From: CANJIV01 sp046330225
Lineage (GTDB): Bacteria; Actinomycetota; Thermoleophilia; Solirubrobacterales; Solirubrobacteraceae
Assembly: GCA_046330225.1 (NCBI GenBank)
Contig: JAXLTD010000016.1
Coordinates: 1-23,900, forward strand
DNA length: 23,900 nt
Direction of reading: 5' to 3'
The notes beneath the pieces were generated by a model. That model did not search any database. It was not told the DNA's origin and worked only from the letters and a program-made list of their open reading frames with translations. Numbering within the stretch: the stretch's first letter is position 1; the number at the start of each line of letters is the position of its first letter. This document shows, one piece after another, positions 1 through 9,100 of this stretch. A program made the position numbers and the translations under genes.

Positions 1-1833
1 GAGCCGCCAGCTGCGCGAGCCGGCGACCGCGGCGAGGGCCTGCTCGAGCTCGGCGATCCGCCGGGCGGCGTCGCCGCCGGGGTCGGCAGCCAGGGCCAGC
101 GCGAGCCCCTCAGCGTGCGCCCGGGCGGCCTCGAGGCTGCCGCCGGGCCCGACATCGCGCTGCCCGAGCGCGCACGCCTCGAGCGGCAGGGCCAGGCGGG
201 CCGTGATCGCCGCCTCGGCGACCGCCGCCAGGCGCCGGTGCTCGGGGCTCCCCGGCGGTCCGCCGAGCAGCTCCGCGTCGAGCGCGGCCTCGCGGGCCGC
301 GAGCGCCGACGTGTCGACCGGCCCGGCACCGGCGGCGTGGGCGAGCTGGTCCAGGACCGCGCCGACGGTCTCGCCCGGCCAGCGGGATGCCGGCGTCCGG
401 TCGGCCAGGGCCGAGGCGGTCCACAGCAGGCATCGCTCCACGATCTCCCGCTCGCCGTAGTCGCGGTGGACGAACTCCGTGTCGACCGCGACCAAGCCCT
501 CTCCGGCCACGATGACGTTCTCGGACCAGAGGTCGAAGGGTCCCGCCGGATCGCGTTTCAGCTCGGCGCGCACGAGCGCACGCCAGCGGCCCATCCACCC
601 GGGGATCTCCTCCGGCGGGCACGCTGCCAGCGTCTCAGTCAGCGTCGGGCCCGGAACGAACGGCGTCACCGACGCACGGTGCTCCAGCCGTTCGCGGGCT
701 GCCCGCTCGGGGTCGGGCCGCAGGAGGCGGCGCTCGAGCAGACGATCATCCCCGGCCGTGTGCACGCGGGTTTCGGTCGCCCACAGCGCCCGCCGGCTGT
801 ACGAGTAGAACGCGGCCTCGAGGCCGTCGTCCCAGAGCCGCTGCTCGCCGTCGACGCCGGCGACGACGAGGAACGCGTTGGCGAAATGCCCGCCGAGGCC
901 GTCCTCGACCAGCCCGCGCCACAGGCGGCCCTCGTCGGCCAGCCGGGCCCGGGGCAGGTGGGTCTCGGTTGGGAAAACAGGCACTCGCCAGCTCAGGTCG
1001 CGGGCCGGGCCCTCGAGCAGGGCGTCGGAGAACACCAGCCGGGCGAAGCGGTACTCGGGCATCACGTGCAGCACGGTCGGCTTCAGGCCGGCGTCGGCGA
1101 AGAGCCGGCTGAGGTCGGCCCGACCGAACGTCCGCACCGGCGGAGCGCCCGGGTAGCCCTCGAGGCCATCGAACTGGCGGCCCGTGTGTTCCTCGGGCTG
1201 GCCGGTCAAGTACGCCACGCCGAACCGGTTCTCGATCGCGCACACGATGTGGCCGCCCGGCCGAACCCGGCGAGCCAGGCGCCGAAGGAACTCCGTGCGC
1301 GCCGGCCCGGCGTCGGCGCCGCCGACGTACTCGAGCACGCCGACGAGCACGGCGACGTCGTAGGCCGGCACGTCGGGCAGATCGTCGGGCGTCCCCACGA
1401 GCACCTCGGCCCCCGGAAGGCCCGCGAGGCGCTGCCGGGCGATCGCCGCCCGGGCCGGGTCGGGTTCGAGCGCGTCGACCACGAGTCCGCGCTCAGCCAA
1501 GGAGCGGCTGACCGGGCCGCATCCCGCGCCCACCTCGAGGACCCGCGCGCCTGGGGCGATCGCGAGGGGCCGCAGCACGTGGCCGCGCTCGCGCCCGAAG
1601 TGGCAGCGCGTGGCCCACGAGTGCACGGCGCCGGCCAGCTCGTCGCTCAGATCCGAGCGGTCGCGGACTGGCTGCAGGAGCGCCCGCACATCGGCCTCCG
1701 CCCCGTCGCGCCAGTCCAGGCCGGCGCCCCCGAGGTGCAGGCACCCGTCGGGGCCGCGGTGGCCCGCGGCGCGGGCAGGGGTCGCCGGCGCCCGGTCCAG
1801 GGCAGGCGGCGCTCCGGCGACGAAAGCCTCCAT
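1..1833 (-). CDS. Methyltransferase / kinase-like / coiled-coil fusion, 3' end outside window
   Basis: The frame is open from an ATG at 1833 to the left edge (611 codons, no stop), so the C-terminus is missing. Residues about 85-270 form a class I SAM methyltransferase: glycine-rich motif VLEVGAGCGP (98-107), acidic residue in ALEPDP, and the conserved AIENRFG and EEHTGRQFDGLEGYP stretches that follow the core in polysaccharide-locus methyltransferases. Residues about 340-470 resemble an APH/WbdD-like kinase fold: a hinge-like TPFVPGP, a catalytic-loop-like FDLWSENVIV (433-442, D and N kept, usual His replaced) and VDTEF (450-454) in place of the metal-binding aspartate motif. A lysine in the ATP pocket is not evident, so activity is uncertain. 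The visible end (RIAELEQAL then SRSWRL) begins a coiled coil of the type that often precedes a glycosyltransferase domain. Role inferred: methylation or capping of a surface glycan. The methyltransferase call is firm; the kinase call is tentative. Confidence 0.82.
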   Translation of the reverse strand, partial: MEAFVAGAPPALDRAPATPARAAGHRGPDGCLHLGGAGLDWRDGAEADVRALLQPVRDRSDLSDELAGAVHSWATRCHFGRERGHVLRPLAIAPGARVLEVGAGCGPVSRSLAERGLVVDALEPDPARAAIARQRLAGLPGAEVLVGTPDDLPDVPAYDVAVLVGVLEYVGGADAGPARTEFLRRLARRVRPGGHIVCAIENRFGVAYLTGQPEEHTGRQFDGLEGYPGAPPVRTFGRADLSRLFADAGLKPTVLHVMPEYRFARLVFSDALLEGPARDLSWRVPVFPTETHLPRARLADEGRLWRGLVEDGLGGHFANAFLVVAGVDGEQRLWDDGLEAAFYSYSRRALWATETRVHTAGDDRLLERRLLRPDPERAARERLEHRASVTPFVPGPTLTETLAACPPEEIPGWMGRWRALVRAELKRDPAGPFDLWSENVIVAGEGLVAVDTEFVHRDYGEREIVERCLLWTASALADRTPASRWPGETVGAVLDQLAHAAGAGPVDTSALAAREAALDAELLGGPPGSPEHRRLAAVAEAAITARLALPLEACALGQRDVGPGGSLEAARAHAEGLALALAADPGGDAARRIAELEQALAAVAGSRSWRL

Positions 1834-1892
1834 CAACCCAGGCTTAACACGCCCGCCGCCAGAAGTTGCGGCCCGAGGCGATCAGCGGCCGG

Positions 1893-2669
1893 TCAGGCGG
1901 CCGGCCGGCGGGCCACGACGGTGAACATCGGCAGGCGCACGGGCACCGGGCCGCCGATGAAGCGCTGGTCGTGGTGCGTGACCGTGACGTCGGTGAATCC
2001 GAGCACGCCGCAGAACTGGACGACCGCCGCGGGGCTCACCCACCACCAGGTGTCCCAGACCCCGTTGGCCGGCGTGGGCTCCAAGCGCAGCCGCGGCACG
2101 CCGTCGAGCGCGGGATCGTGCAGGTCGGCGATCACGAGGCAGTCCGCCCGGCCGGCGCACGCCTGCACGGCGCGGAGGGGATCGCGCAGGTGCAGCAGGA
2201 CCGCAGCCATGACGGCGACGTCGAAGCGGCCAAGCGCGGCCGGGAGGTCGTACGCCGTCCCGTGATGCACGCGCGCCCGGCTCCCGAGCCGCTCGTGGGC
2301 GAACCAGAACCCGTTGCGCAGGCGCTCCATGATCGCCCGGCGGTCGCGCACGATCGTGTCGAGGTCGAGCCCGGCCTGCGGCACGACGTCCCAGTCGGCG
2401 TCCGGCGCCAGCTCCACCGCGACCACCTCGGCGCCCCGGGACTCCATGTGGAAGGTGAGAAAGCCGCTCGCCGGACCGATCTCGAGCACGCGCGCGCCGA
2501 CGAGATCCACGCGACCGAGGTACGCGTCCTCCCCGCCGCGCAGGTCCCAGTCGCCGGTCACTTCGCCGGCGCCGGCGATGTCCATCGAGTGGTAGAAGTG
2601 GCAGTCCGCGATGTCCCCGACTGCGCGGGGCTCCGCGTAGGCCGGACCGGACGCCGCGGGGCCGCTCAC
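1893..2669 (-). CDS. Class I SAM-dependent methyltransferase, tandem copy A
   Basis: This 258-residue cytoplasmic enzyme shows the SAM-binding motif VLEIGPASGF (61-70), an acidic residue after strand 2 (VAVELAP), and a post-core AVLLHLRDPLRA segment typical of small-molecule or sugar methyltransferases. The start is GTG at 2669, which overlaps the TGA of the upstream gene by 4 bp (GTGA), implying translational coupling. It is a close paralogue of that upstream gene: motif I and the following strand-2 segment through DADWDVVPQAGLD are essentially identical, and differences concentrate near the N-terminus and in the C-terminal third. The substrate cannot be read from sequence; the surrounding glycosyltransferases favour a sugar hydroxyl on a glycan or its precursor. 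A 59-bp gap separates its stop from the next minus-strand gene. Confidence 0.88.
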   Translation of the reverse strand: MSGPAASGPAYAEPRAVGDIADCHFYHSMDIAGAGEVTGDWDLRGGEDAYLGRVDLVGARVLEIGPASGFLTFHMESRGAEVVAVELAPDADWDVVPQAGLDLDTIVRDRRAIMERLRNGFWFAHERLGSRARVHHGTAYDLPAALGRFDVAVMAAVLLHLRDPLRAVQACAGRADCLVIADLHDPALDGVPRLRLEPTPANGVWDTWWWVSPAAVVQFCGVLGFTDVTVTHHDQRFIGGPVPVRLPMFTVVARRPAA

Positions 2670-3433
2670 GCCGCGGGCGCGCGCGTCGCCGTCGCGGTGA
2701 ACATCGGCATCCGCAGGTCCGCGCCTTCAGGCGCGAAGCGCTGCTCGTGGCGGGTCACGGCCGGGTCGCCGAAGCCCAGCACGCCCATGAAGTTCGTGAT
2801 CAGCGCCGGCGAGAAGCGCCACCAGGTATCCCACTCCCGATTCTCGGCGCTCGGAACGAGCTGCATGACCGGCAGCTCCCCCAGTTCCGGGTAGTGCATG
2901 TCGGTGACGAGCAGCTGGTCGGACAGGCGGGCGCACTGCTCGACGATCCGCAGCGGGTCGCGCGTGTGGAGCAGGACGGCACACATCACCGCGAGATCGA
3001 AGTGCCCGAGGTCGTCGGGCAGGTCGTACACCGAGCCGTAGTGCACGCGGGCGGCGCTGCCGTGCTGGCGGTGCGCGAACCAGAACGCGTTGCGCAGCTG
3101 CGGCATCCCCGCACGGCGCTCGTCCGCGATCGCCTGGACGTCGAGGCCCGCCTGGGGCACGACGTCCCAGTCCGCGTCGGGCGCGAGCTCGACGGCGACG
3201 ACTTCGGCGCCCTGGGACTCCATGTAGAACGTGAGGAACCCGCTCGCGGGGCCGATCTCGAGCACGCGCTTGCCGGCGAGGTCCACGTGCCCGAGGTAGT
3301 CCTGCTCGCCGCCGCGCAGGTCCCACCCGGATCCCACGACGCCGTGGCCCGGCACGTCCATCACGTGGTAGAACGCGCACTCCTCGATGCGCTCGACCCG
3401 GTATGGATCGGCGTAGAGATCCGGCGACGGCAC
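2666..3433 (-). CDS. Class I SAM-dependent methyltransferase, tandem copy B
   Basis: A 255-residue methyltransferase with motif I RVLEIGPASGFLTF (residues about 56-69), the strand-2 acidic segment VAVELAP, and AVLLHTRDPLR after strand 4. The chosen start is GTG at 3433, the first start giving the N-terminus seen in the paralogue (the FYHVMDVPGHG region aligns with FYHSMDIAGAG of the downstream copy). It is the first gene of a two-gene minus-strand operon and is divergent from the two-domain methyltransferase at 3509, with 75 bp between them. The conserved WDTWW and MGVLGF C-terminal patterns are shared by both copies, so the whole gene was duplicated. The likely target is a sugar on the glycan made by this locus, by context only. 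Confidence 0.88.
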   Translation of the reverse strand: MPSPDLYADPYRVERIEECAFYHVMDVPGHGVVGSGWDLRGGEQDYLGHVDLAGKRVLEIGPASGFLTFYMESQGAEVVAVELAPDADWDVVPQAGLDVQAIADERRAGMPQLRNAFWFAHRQHGSAARVHYGSVYDLPDDLGHFDLAVMCAVLLHTRDPLRIVEQCARLSDQLLVTDMHYPELGELPVMQLVPSAENREWDTWWRFSPALITNFMGVLGFGDPAVTRHEQRFAPEGADLRMPMFTATATRAPAA

Positions 3434-3508
3434 GCGGCGGTTCTATCACGGCCCGGGCGGGCGGCGGGGCGCGGCTGCCGGCGGGGACCCCTATACAGTG
3501 GCGCGGCG
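3434..3508. promoter_or_regulatory. Divergent promoter region
   Basis: This 75-bp gap lies between two divergently transcribed methyltransferase genes and must hold promoters for both, unless transcription enters from elsewhere. The only AT-rich words are TTCTATCAC near 3439 and CTATACAG at 3491-3498. TATACA at 3492-3497 could be a plus-strand -10 box, which would leave a very short or absent leader before the ATG at 3509. No convincing -35 box or Shine-Dalgarno was found on either side. Confidence 0.35.
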
Positions 3509-4981
3509 ATGACGATCGACGACGTGATGGCGGGCCTGCAGGAGCACGTGGACCGGATGCGCGACGCGCGGGCCCGGGTGCCCGAGCCGGTCGACTGGTA
3601 CCTCTACGACATCCTCGCCAACCTCCACCACGTCAACGCGCTGCTGGAGGGCGACGAGCGGGACCTCGACCGCCTGGCCGGCGGGCGTCCGGTCGCCGAC
3701 ATCGGCGCCGCCGATGGCGACCTCGCCTTCACGCTGGAAGCGGCCTGCGGCTGGGACGTCGACATCGTCGACAACGCCTCCACGAACATGAACCGCCTGC
3801 GCGCTGCCGCGGCGCTCAAGGAGGCGCTCGGGTCCCGCGCGCAGATCCACGACCTCGACCTCGACACGCAGTTCCGGCTGCCGCGCGACCGCTACGGGCT
3901 CGTGTTCCTGCTCGGGATCCTCTACCACCTCCAGAACCCGTTCTACGCCCTGCGGGAGCTGGCCCGGCACGCCGACCACTGCATCCTGAGCACCCGCGTC
4001 GCCCGCTTCGCCGGACCGGAGCGCACGCCGATCGGCGATCTGTCCGTGGGCTACCTCGTCGGGCCCGACGAGCTCAACCACGACGCGACGAACTACTGGA
4101 TCTTCAGCCCGCGCGGGTTCGAGCAGCTCGCCGAGCGGGCCGGCTGGGAGATCGTGCGGTCGTTCACCGCCGGCGACACCGAAGGCTCCACGCCGGACTC
4201 CAGCGAACACGACGAGCGCCTGTTCGCGCTGCTGCGCAGCCGCGCGCAGCCGGCGCCCCCGCGGCCGGCCGCCGCCGCGCCGCCCGCCACCGGCTGGCTG
4301 ACGATGCCGGCCAGCGGCGAGGGCGACATCGTCGCCAAGCCCGCTCCCTACCTGCCGATCTACGAGCGCCTGCTGGCCGCCCGCCGCGAGGAGCCGCTCG
4401 CGCTCCTCGAGCTCGGCGTCTGGAATGGCGCCTCCCTGGAGATGTGGCGCGACGCGCTCCCGGCCGCGACCATCGTGGGCGTCGACCTCGCCCCGCCCGA
4501 GCTGCACCTCGGCCCGCGCGTCCGCGTGGCCGCCGGCGACCAGTCCGACGCGGAGCTGCTGGACCGGCTCCGGGCCGAGCACGCGCCTGGCGGCTTCGAC
4601 GTGATCGTCGACGACGCGTCCCACAACGGCGTGCTCACCGCCCGCTCGCTGCAGGCGCTGTACGCCCAGCACCTCCGGCCCGGCGGCATCTACGTCATCG
4701 AGGACTGGACGAGCGGCTACATGGGCTCCTGGCCGGACGGCGCCGAGCTCGACCGCCGGCTCGAGACGGCCGAACTCGACGCGGCTGTCGAGACTCCGGA
4801 CGGCGGCACCCGGATGCCGAGCCACGACCGCGGCATGGTGGGCCTCGCGAAGCGCCTCGTCGACCACGCCGCGGCCGGGGCGATCGGCGTGGTGAGCCCG
4901 GAGCGCCTCGGGAGCGCCCTGGGCGTCGAGCGGCTGACCGTCGAGAGCGGCCTGGTCGTCCTGCACAAGCCCGCCGCCTGA
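3509..4981 (+). CDS. Bifunctional protein with two different methyltransferase domains
   Basis: The ATG at 3509 gives 490 residues; a longer open frame upstream is antisense to the neighbouring gene and is not used. The first domain (about 1-250) has motif I VADIGAADGDLAF (62-74) and LLGILYHLQNP near 133, a pattern close to CmoB/DUF1698-like methyltransferases. A proline/alanine linker follows (about 247-262). The second domain (about 265-490) begins with a PYLPIYERLL segment, then LLELGVWNGASLEMW (about 300-314), DVIVDDASHN (about 364-373) and GGIYVIEDW. This is the pattern of metal-dependent sugar O-methyltransferases related to MycE and of cephalosporin-hydroxylase-like proteins, in which the paired aspartates bind the metal. 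Two successive methylations of one sugar, or of two positions, are possible. It ends 7 bp from a convergent gene. Confidence 0.85.
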   Translation: MTIDDVMAGLQEHVDRMRDARARVPEPVDWYLYDILANLHHVNALLEGDERDLDRLAGGRPVADIGAADGDLAFTLEAACGWDVDIVDNASTNMNRLRAAAALKEALGSRAQIHDLDLDTQFRLPRDRYGLVFLLGILYHLQNPFYALRELARHADHCILSTRVARFAGPERTPIGDLSVGYLVGPDELNHDATNYWIFSPRGFEQLAERAGWEIVRSFTAGDTEGSTPDSSEHDERLFALLRSRAQPAPPRPAAAAPPATGWLTMPASGEGDIVAKPAPYLPIYERLLAARREEPLALLELGVWNGASLEMWRDALPAATIVGVDLAPPELHLGPRVRVAAGDQSDAELLDRLRAEHAPGGFDVIVDDASHNGVLTARSLQALYAQHLRPGGIYVIEDWTSGYMGSWPDGAELDRRLETAELDAAVETPDGGTRMPSHDRGMVGLAKRLVDHAAAGAIGVVSPERLGSALGVERLTVESGLVVLHKPAA

Positions 4982-4988
4982 CGCCGCG

Positions 4989-6140
4989 TCAGCGCAGCCG
5001 GCGGCGCGCCGCGCCAGCCGCAGCGCGGCCGAGCTCGGTGATCCGCAAGGCCGCCCGAACCGCCTTGCGGCTCCGCAGCGCGTGGTACCGGGCCCAGGCC
5101 TCGTGGGCGCTGGCCCGAAGCGCCTCGGCGTCCTGCGCCGGACCGTCCTCATCGGGATCGGGGCAGCGCACCATGCGCTCCGGCGGGCGCATGCGCGGGC
5201 AGCGGACCTCGACGGGCCGCGTGCGAAACGCGGCGAGCAGGTGGGTGGGGCTGACGAGGCCGAGGTCGACCGCGGCGTCGTCGAGCCGCGCCACCGCGTC
5301 GATGAAGTCGCGGTCCTCCTCGGTGTCCGGATCCCGGCTCCACCCGTAGGCCCGGTCGATGAACGGGTCGATGACGTTCCCGAAAGCGAGGAAGACCTCG
5401 GGGTGGAAGGCGCCGAGCAGGAGCGGCAGGACGTCCTGGGAGCGCACGCCCTCGAAGCCGAAGGCCGAGTAGTCGGGGTCGGGGTAGACGGTGTCGGTCT
5501 GCTCGACGAAGCGGTTCCAGCGGTGGCGCTCGGGCATCGAGTTCCAGATCCGGTGGACCAGGTCTGCCGCCTCGGGCCAGCGCACGTGGCCGTTGCGGCC
5601 GATCATGTCGTTCACCAGGAAGACCCCGTCCGGAGCGAGGGAGCGCCTGACCTCGGCGAAGAGGTGCTCGAGCTCGACGATGTGGTGCAGCGACTGGTTC
5701 GCGAAGTACACGTCCGCGGGCCCGTCGGCCGTCCACACGTTCAGGTCGGCCTCGGCGGCGACCACCCGGTTCCCCAAGCCGAGCTCGGCGGCCAGCGCGG
5801 CCGCCCGCTGCACCTGCTCGCCGCTGAGCTCGAGCAGCACGAGGTCCAGGTTCTCGATCCCCTCCCCCGCGAGCGCCTTCGCGATGCCCAGCTCGGTCTC
5901 GGCGGCGCCGGCGCCGAGGCTCACGAGGCGGGCGTGACGGGGAGCGCAGCGCCGGCACTGCTCGGCGATGAGCGCCTGCCACATCTCGTCGATGCCGCCG
6001 TACCCGGCCTCCCGGATCAGCGGCAGGACGGAGCGCACCGACCAGGTGCTGACGATCGGCGGAAGGGCATAGGTCTCGGCATCCGTGTCGGCGAACGTGT
6101 GCAGCTCGTTGGCGACCCGGGCCTCGTAGTCCCCATCCAT
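4989..6140 (-). CDS. Class I SAM-dependent methyltransferase
   Basis: This encodes 383 residues from the ATG at 6140. An AGGGG Shine-Dalgarno-like run sits 8 nt upstream, just after the stop of the preceding gene. A GTG at 6149 is an alternative three codons upstream, and the much longer open frame is only the shadow of the upstream gene. The SAM motif is RLVSLGAGAAETELGIA (71-87), followed by VLLELSGEQV with the acidic residue, then FANQSLHHIVELEHLF and SLAPDGVFLVNDMIGRNG, a standard Methyltransf_12/25-type core. A long C-terminal region (about residues 185-383) contains an aromatic and acidic rich segment and ends in a basic helical tail. It is probably co-transcribed with the large glycosyltransferase gene upstream. 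Sugar methylation is inferred from context. Confidence 0.85.
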   Translation of the reverse strand: MDGDYEARVANELHTFADTDAETYALPPIVSTWSVRSVLPLIREAGYGGIDEMWQALIAEQCRRCAPRHARLVSLGAGAAETELGIAKALAGEGIENLDLVLLELSGEQVQRAAALAAELGLGNRVVAAEADLNVWTADGPADVYFANQSLHHIVELEHLFAEVRRSLAPDGVFLVNDMIGRNGHVRWPEAADLVHRIWNSMPERHRWNRFVEQTDTVYPDPDYSAFGFEGVRSQDVLPLLLGAFHPEVFLAFGNVIDPFIDRAYGWSRDPDTEEDRDFIDAVARLDDAAVDLGLVSPTHLLAAFRTRPVEVRCPRMRPPERMVRCPDPDEDGPAQDAEALRASAHEAWARYHALRSRKAVRAALRITELGRAAAGAARRRLR

Positions 6141-6151
6141 CTCGGGCACCC

Positions 6152-9100
6152 CTATCCGTCGCTCCCGGCTGGGTGCAGGCCCAGGCGGGCGGTCACGGCG
6201 CGCAGCGCTGTGCGCTGGGCATCCGGCGAGCAGGTGGCGGCGATCAGCTCCCGGCCGGCGCGTGACATCGCCTGCCAGGCGGCCGCATCGCGGTGCAGCT
6301 CGACGATGCGGCGGGCCATCAGCTGCGGGTCGTCCGCCGTGAACAGGTGGACGCCGTCCTGGGCCGCGAAGCCGGCGGCTCCCAGCGCCGTCGTCACGAC
6401 GGGCAGGCCGGCACCGAGGCTCTGGGCAACTTTCCCGTTCGCCCCGGCACCGAAGCGGACCGGGGCGACCGACACGCGCGCGCCGCGCAGGAGCGGGTCG
6501 AGGTCCTCGACCCAGCCGGCGATTTCGATCAACGGCGAGGCCAGCGCCTGGACCTGTGGCGGCGCGTTGCCGCCGACGATCGTCAGCGTGGCGTCGGGCA
6601 GCTCCCGCCAGACCAGCGGCATGATCTCCTCTGCAAGCTGCAGCGCCGCATCCACATTCGGCTCGTGCGAGAACCCGCCGACGAAGAGGATGCCCTCGCG
6701 GCCGTCCGGACCCGGGGCGTCGGGCCACACGTCGTGGGCGAGCGGCACGATCGCGGCGGGGGCCGCCGCCACCGATTCGACCTCGGCCCGCTCGGCCTCG
6801 CTGACGGTGAGCGTCACGTCGGCGGCCTGGGCCATCGCGATCTCGAGGTGCCGGAAGGCGTCGGCGACCCCGTCGGGCCCGTCGGCCTGCTCGGCCCGGC
6901 GCTCCTCGCGGGCGAAATGCAGGTCGACGGTGTCGTAGGCGACCTTTGCGCCCGGCGCGTAGCGGCGGACCAGGTGCAGGTAGCGGGCCGCGACGTACGG
7001 GCGGCTGAGGATCGCCAGCCGCAGGCGGCTCCCCAGCCCCGCGATGCAGGACTGGACGTCCAGCGGGCTGTTGAGGACCTCAACCCCGAGGCCGCGGAGC
7101 CGGTCGGTGTAGGGCTGATGGAGCACGCCGTTGTCGCTCAGGAACGTCACCCGGAACCCGAGCGCCTGGAGGTTCTCCATCAGCCGGAGCATTCGCAGCG
7201 AGCCGGCATCGCGATCCGGCATCGGAATCTGATGGTCGATCACCAGCACGTTCGGACCGCGACGGCGGTCGCTGGCCAGGTGGGCGCGCTCCCGCGACGG
7301 GCTGCCCGGCTGCTCGGCGAGTGCACCGCGCCATTTCGCCGCGAACACCGGCGCGTTGGCGGCCTGATGGCGCTTGCCGGCCGCCGAGATGTCGGTGCCC
7401 ATGCTCGCGCCCTCGTGGTGGATCACGCGGGCCTGGGGCTCGTAGAGGACCTGCCACCCGCCGGCCCGGGCGGCGAAGCAGAGGTCGACATCCTCCCAGT
7501 AGCCGGGGGAGAAGCGCTCGTCGAACCCGCCCAGGTCGGTCCACAGTTCGCGGCGCACGAGCATCGCGGCCGCCGAGCCGTAGTCCACCGGGCGCACCGA
7601 CAGCACGTCGGCGGTGTGGGCGTCCCCGCCGCGGCCGTAGTTCCACGCCGTGCCATCCCGCCAGACGATCCCGCCGGCCTCCTGGAGGCTCCCGTCGGGA
7701 TAGAGCAGCTTGGCCACCACGACGCCGATGTCGACGCTCGACTCGGCCCGGTCGACGAGCGCCCGCAGCCACCCGACCTGCGGCTCGGTGTCGTTGTTGA
7801 GCAGGACGATGTGGCGGCCGCGCGCCGCCTCCGCACCCCGGTTCGTGCTCTTCAGGTAGCCGAGGTTGCGCTCGTTGGTGACGACCGTCGCGCCCTGCAC
7901 CGCGGACAGGAGCGCCTTGGTGTCGGCGTCGGCGGCGTCGTCGACGAGGATCACCTCGTAGGCGAGGTCGTCGACCGAGTGCAGGATCGACCGCAGGCAC
8001 TGCTCGGTCAGCCGCGCCCCCGAGTGCACGGGGATCACGATGGAGGCAGCCGGATCGCGGGACGGCGGCAGGACGAGCGGGTCGAAGTGCGCCCCGGCTG
8101 GCGCCGCGGACGCCCGCGCGCGCCGGCGGCGCGCGGCGGCGGCGCGCACGGCGACGCTCGCCAGTCCGCCGAGCAGCGTCCGCCCGCCCGCGTCGGTGCG
8201 CAGGCGCCGCTGCACCCGCTGGAAGAGCGACCACGCGATCGAGCCGCGAATCGACGCGAGCTCGCGCTGCGCCAGGGCGAGCTCGCGCGACGCGGTGTCC
8301 TGGCCCTGGGCCATGGCGAGCAGCTCGCGCTGGCGCTCGTCCATCGTCCCGGCGAGGCGCGCGAGCTCCGCGCGGATCTCCCGGCCTCCTGGCGGGCCAG
8401 GTCCCGCTCGCGGGCGGCGTTGAGCGCCTCTCCCCGGGCCAGGCCTCCGCCAGCTCCTTCGAGCGCAGGTACTCGAGCCCGAAGTCCGCGAGGGTCGAGT
8501 CCGCCGGGAGGTCCGGGAGCGGCCCCTTCGCGGCGACGGCCACGAGGTAGAGCGAGCGGGGCGGCGGCGCCTCGCGCCACTCGTCCCCGACGCGCTCGAT
8601 CTGCAGGGGCAGCCCCGCACCCTGCGCGCCGGGCTCGACGGCTTGATGCGCGACCCCTCGAGCGTGCGCTGCATGAAGAGGCGCCGCTCCGGGAACTCGG
8701 CGGCAAGCAGGGCGTCGAACTCCGCCGCCGTGAGCTCGCGCGCGTGGAACGGGTTGGGCTCGCCGCGCTCCGCGTAGGCGTCGCGGTCCGGCGTCGAGAT
8801 GACGAGGCGCCCGCCGGGTGCGAGCACCCGCGATTCCGGCGATCACGGCGTCCTGCTCGGCCACGTGCTCGATCACCTCGAACGCCACGACGAGGTCGAA
8901 CGCGCCGTCCGCAAAGGCCGAGAGATCGGACGCCGAGCCCACGCGGAAGTCGAGGTTCGGCGCCTCGTAGTTCGCCCGCGCATGCTCCACGGCATCCGCC
9001 GCGATGTCGATGCCGGTCACGGAGGCGGCGGCGTCCGACAGGAGCGCGGCGCCGAATCCCTCGCCGCTTCCGGCGTCGAGGACCCGGGCGCCCGTGGCGA

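Noticed and set aside
115..2265. 716-codon plus-strand open frame over the left-edge genes
   Set aside because: It is antisense to two methyltransferase genes with clear motifs, its protein is Arg/Ala/Pro-rich with no domain, and it is a by-product of high GC.
6141..6728. N-terminal extension of the methyltransferase gene at 4989-6140
   Set aside because: The extension overlaps the GT4 domain of the upstream gene in another frame and has shadow composition; the ATG at 6140 has a plausible ribosome site.
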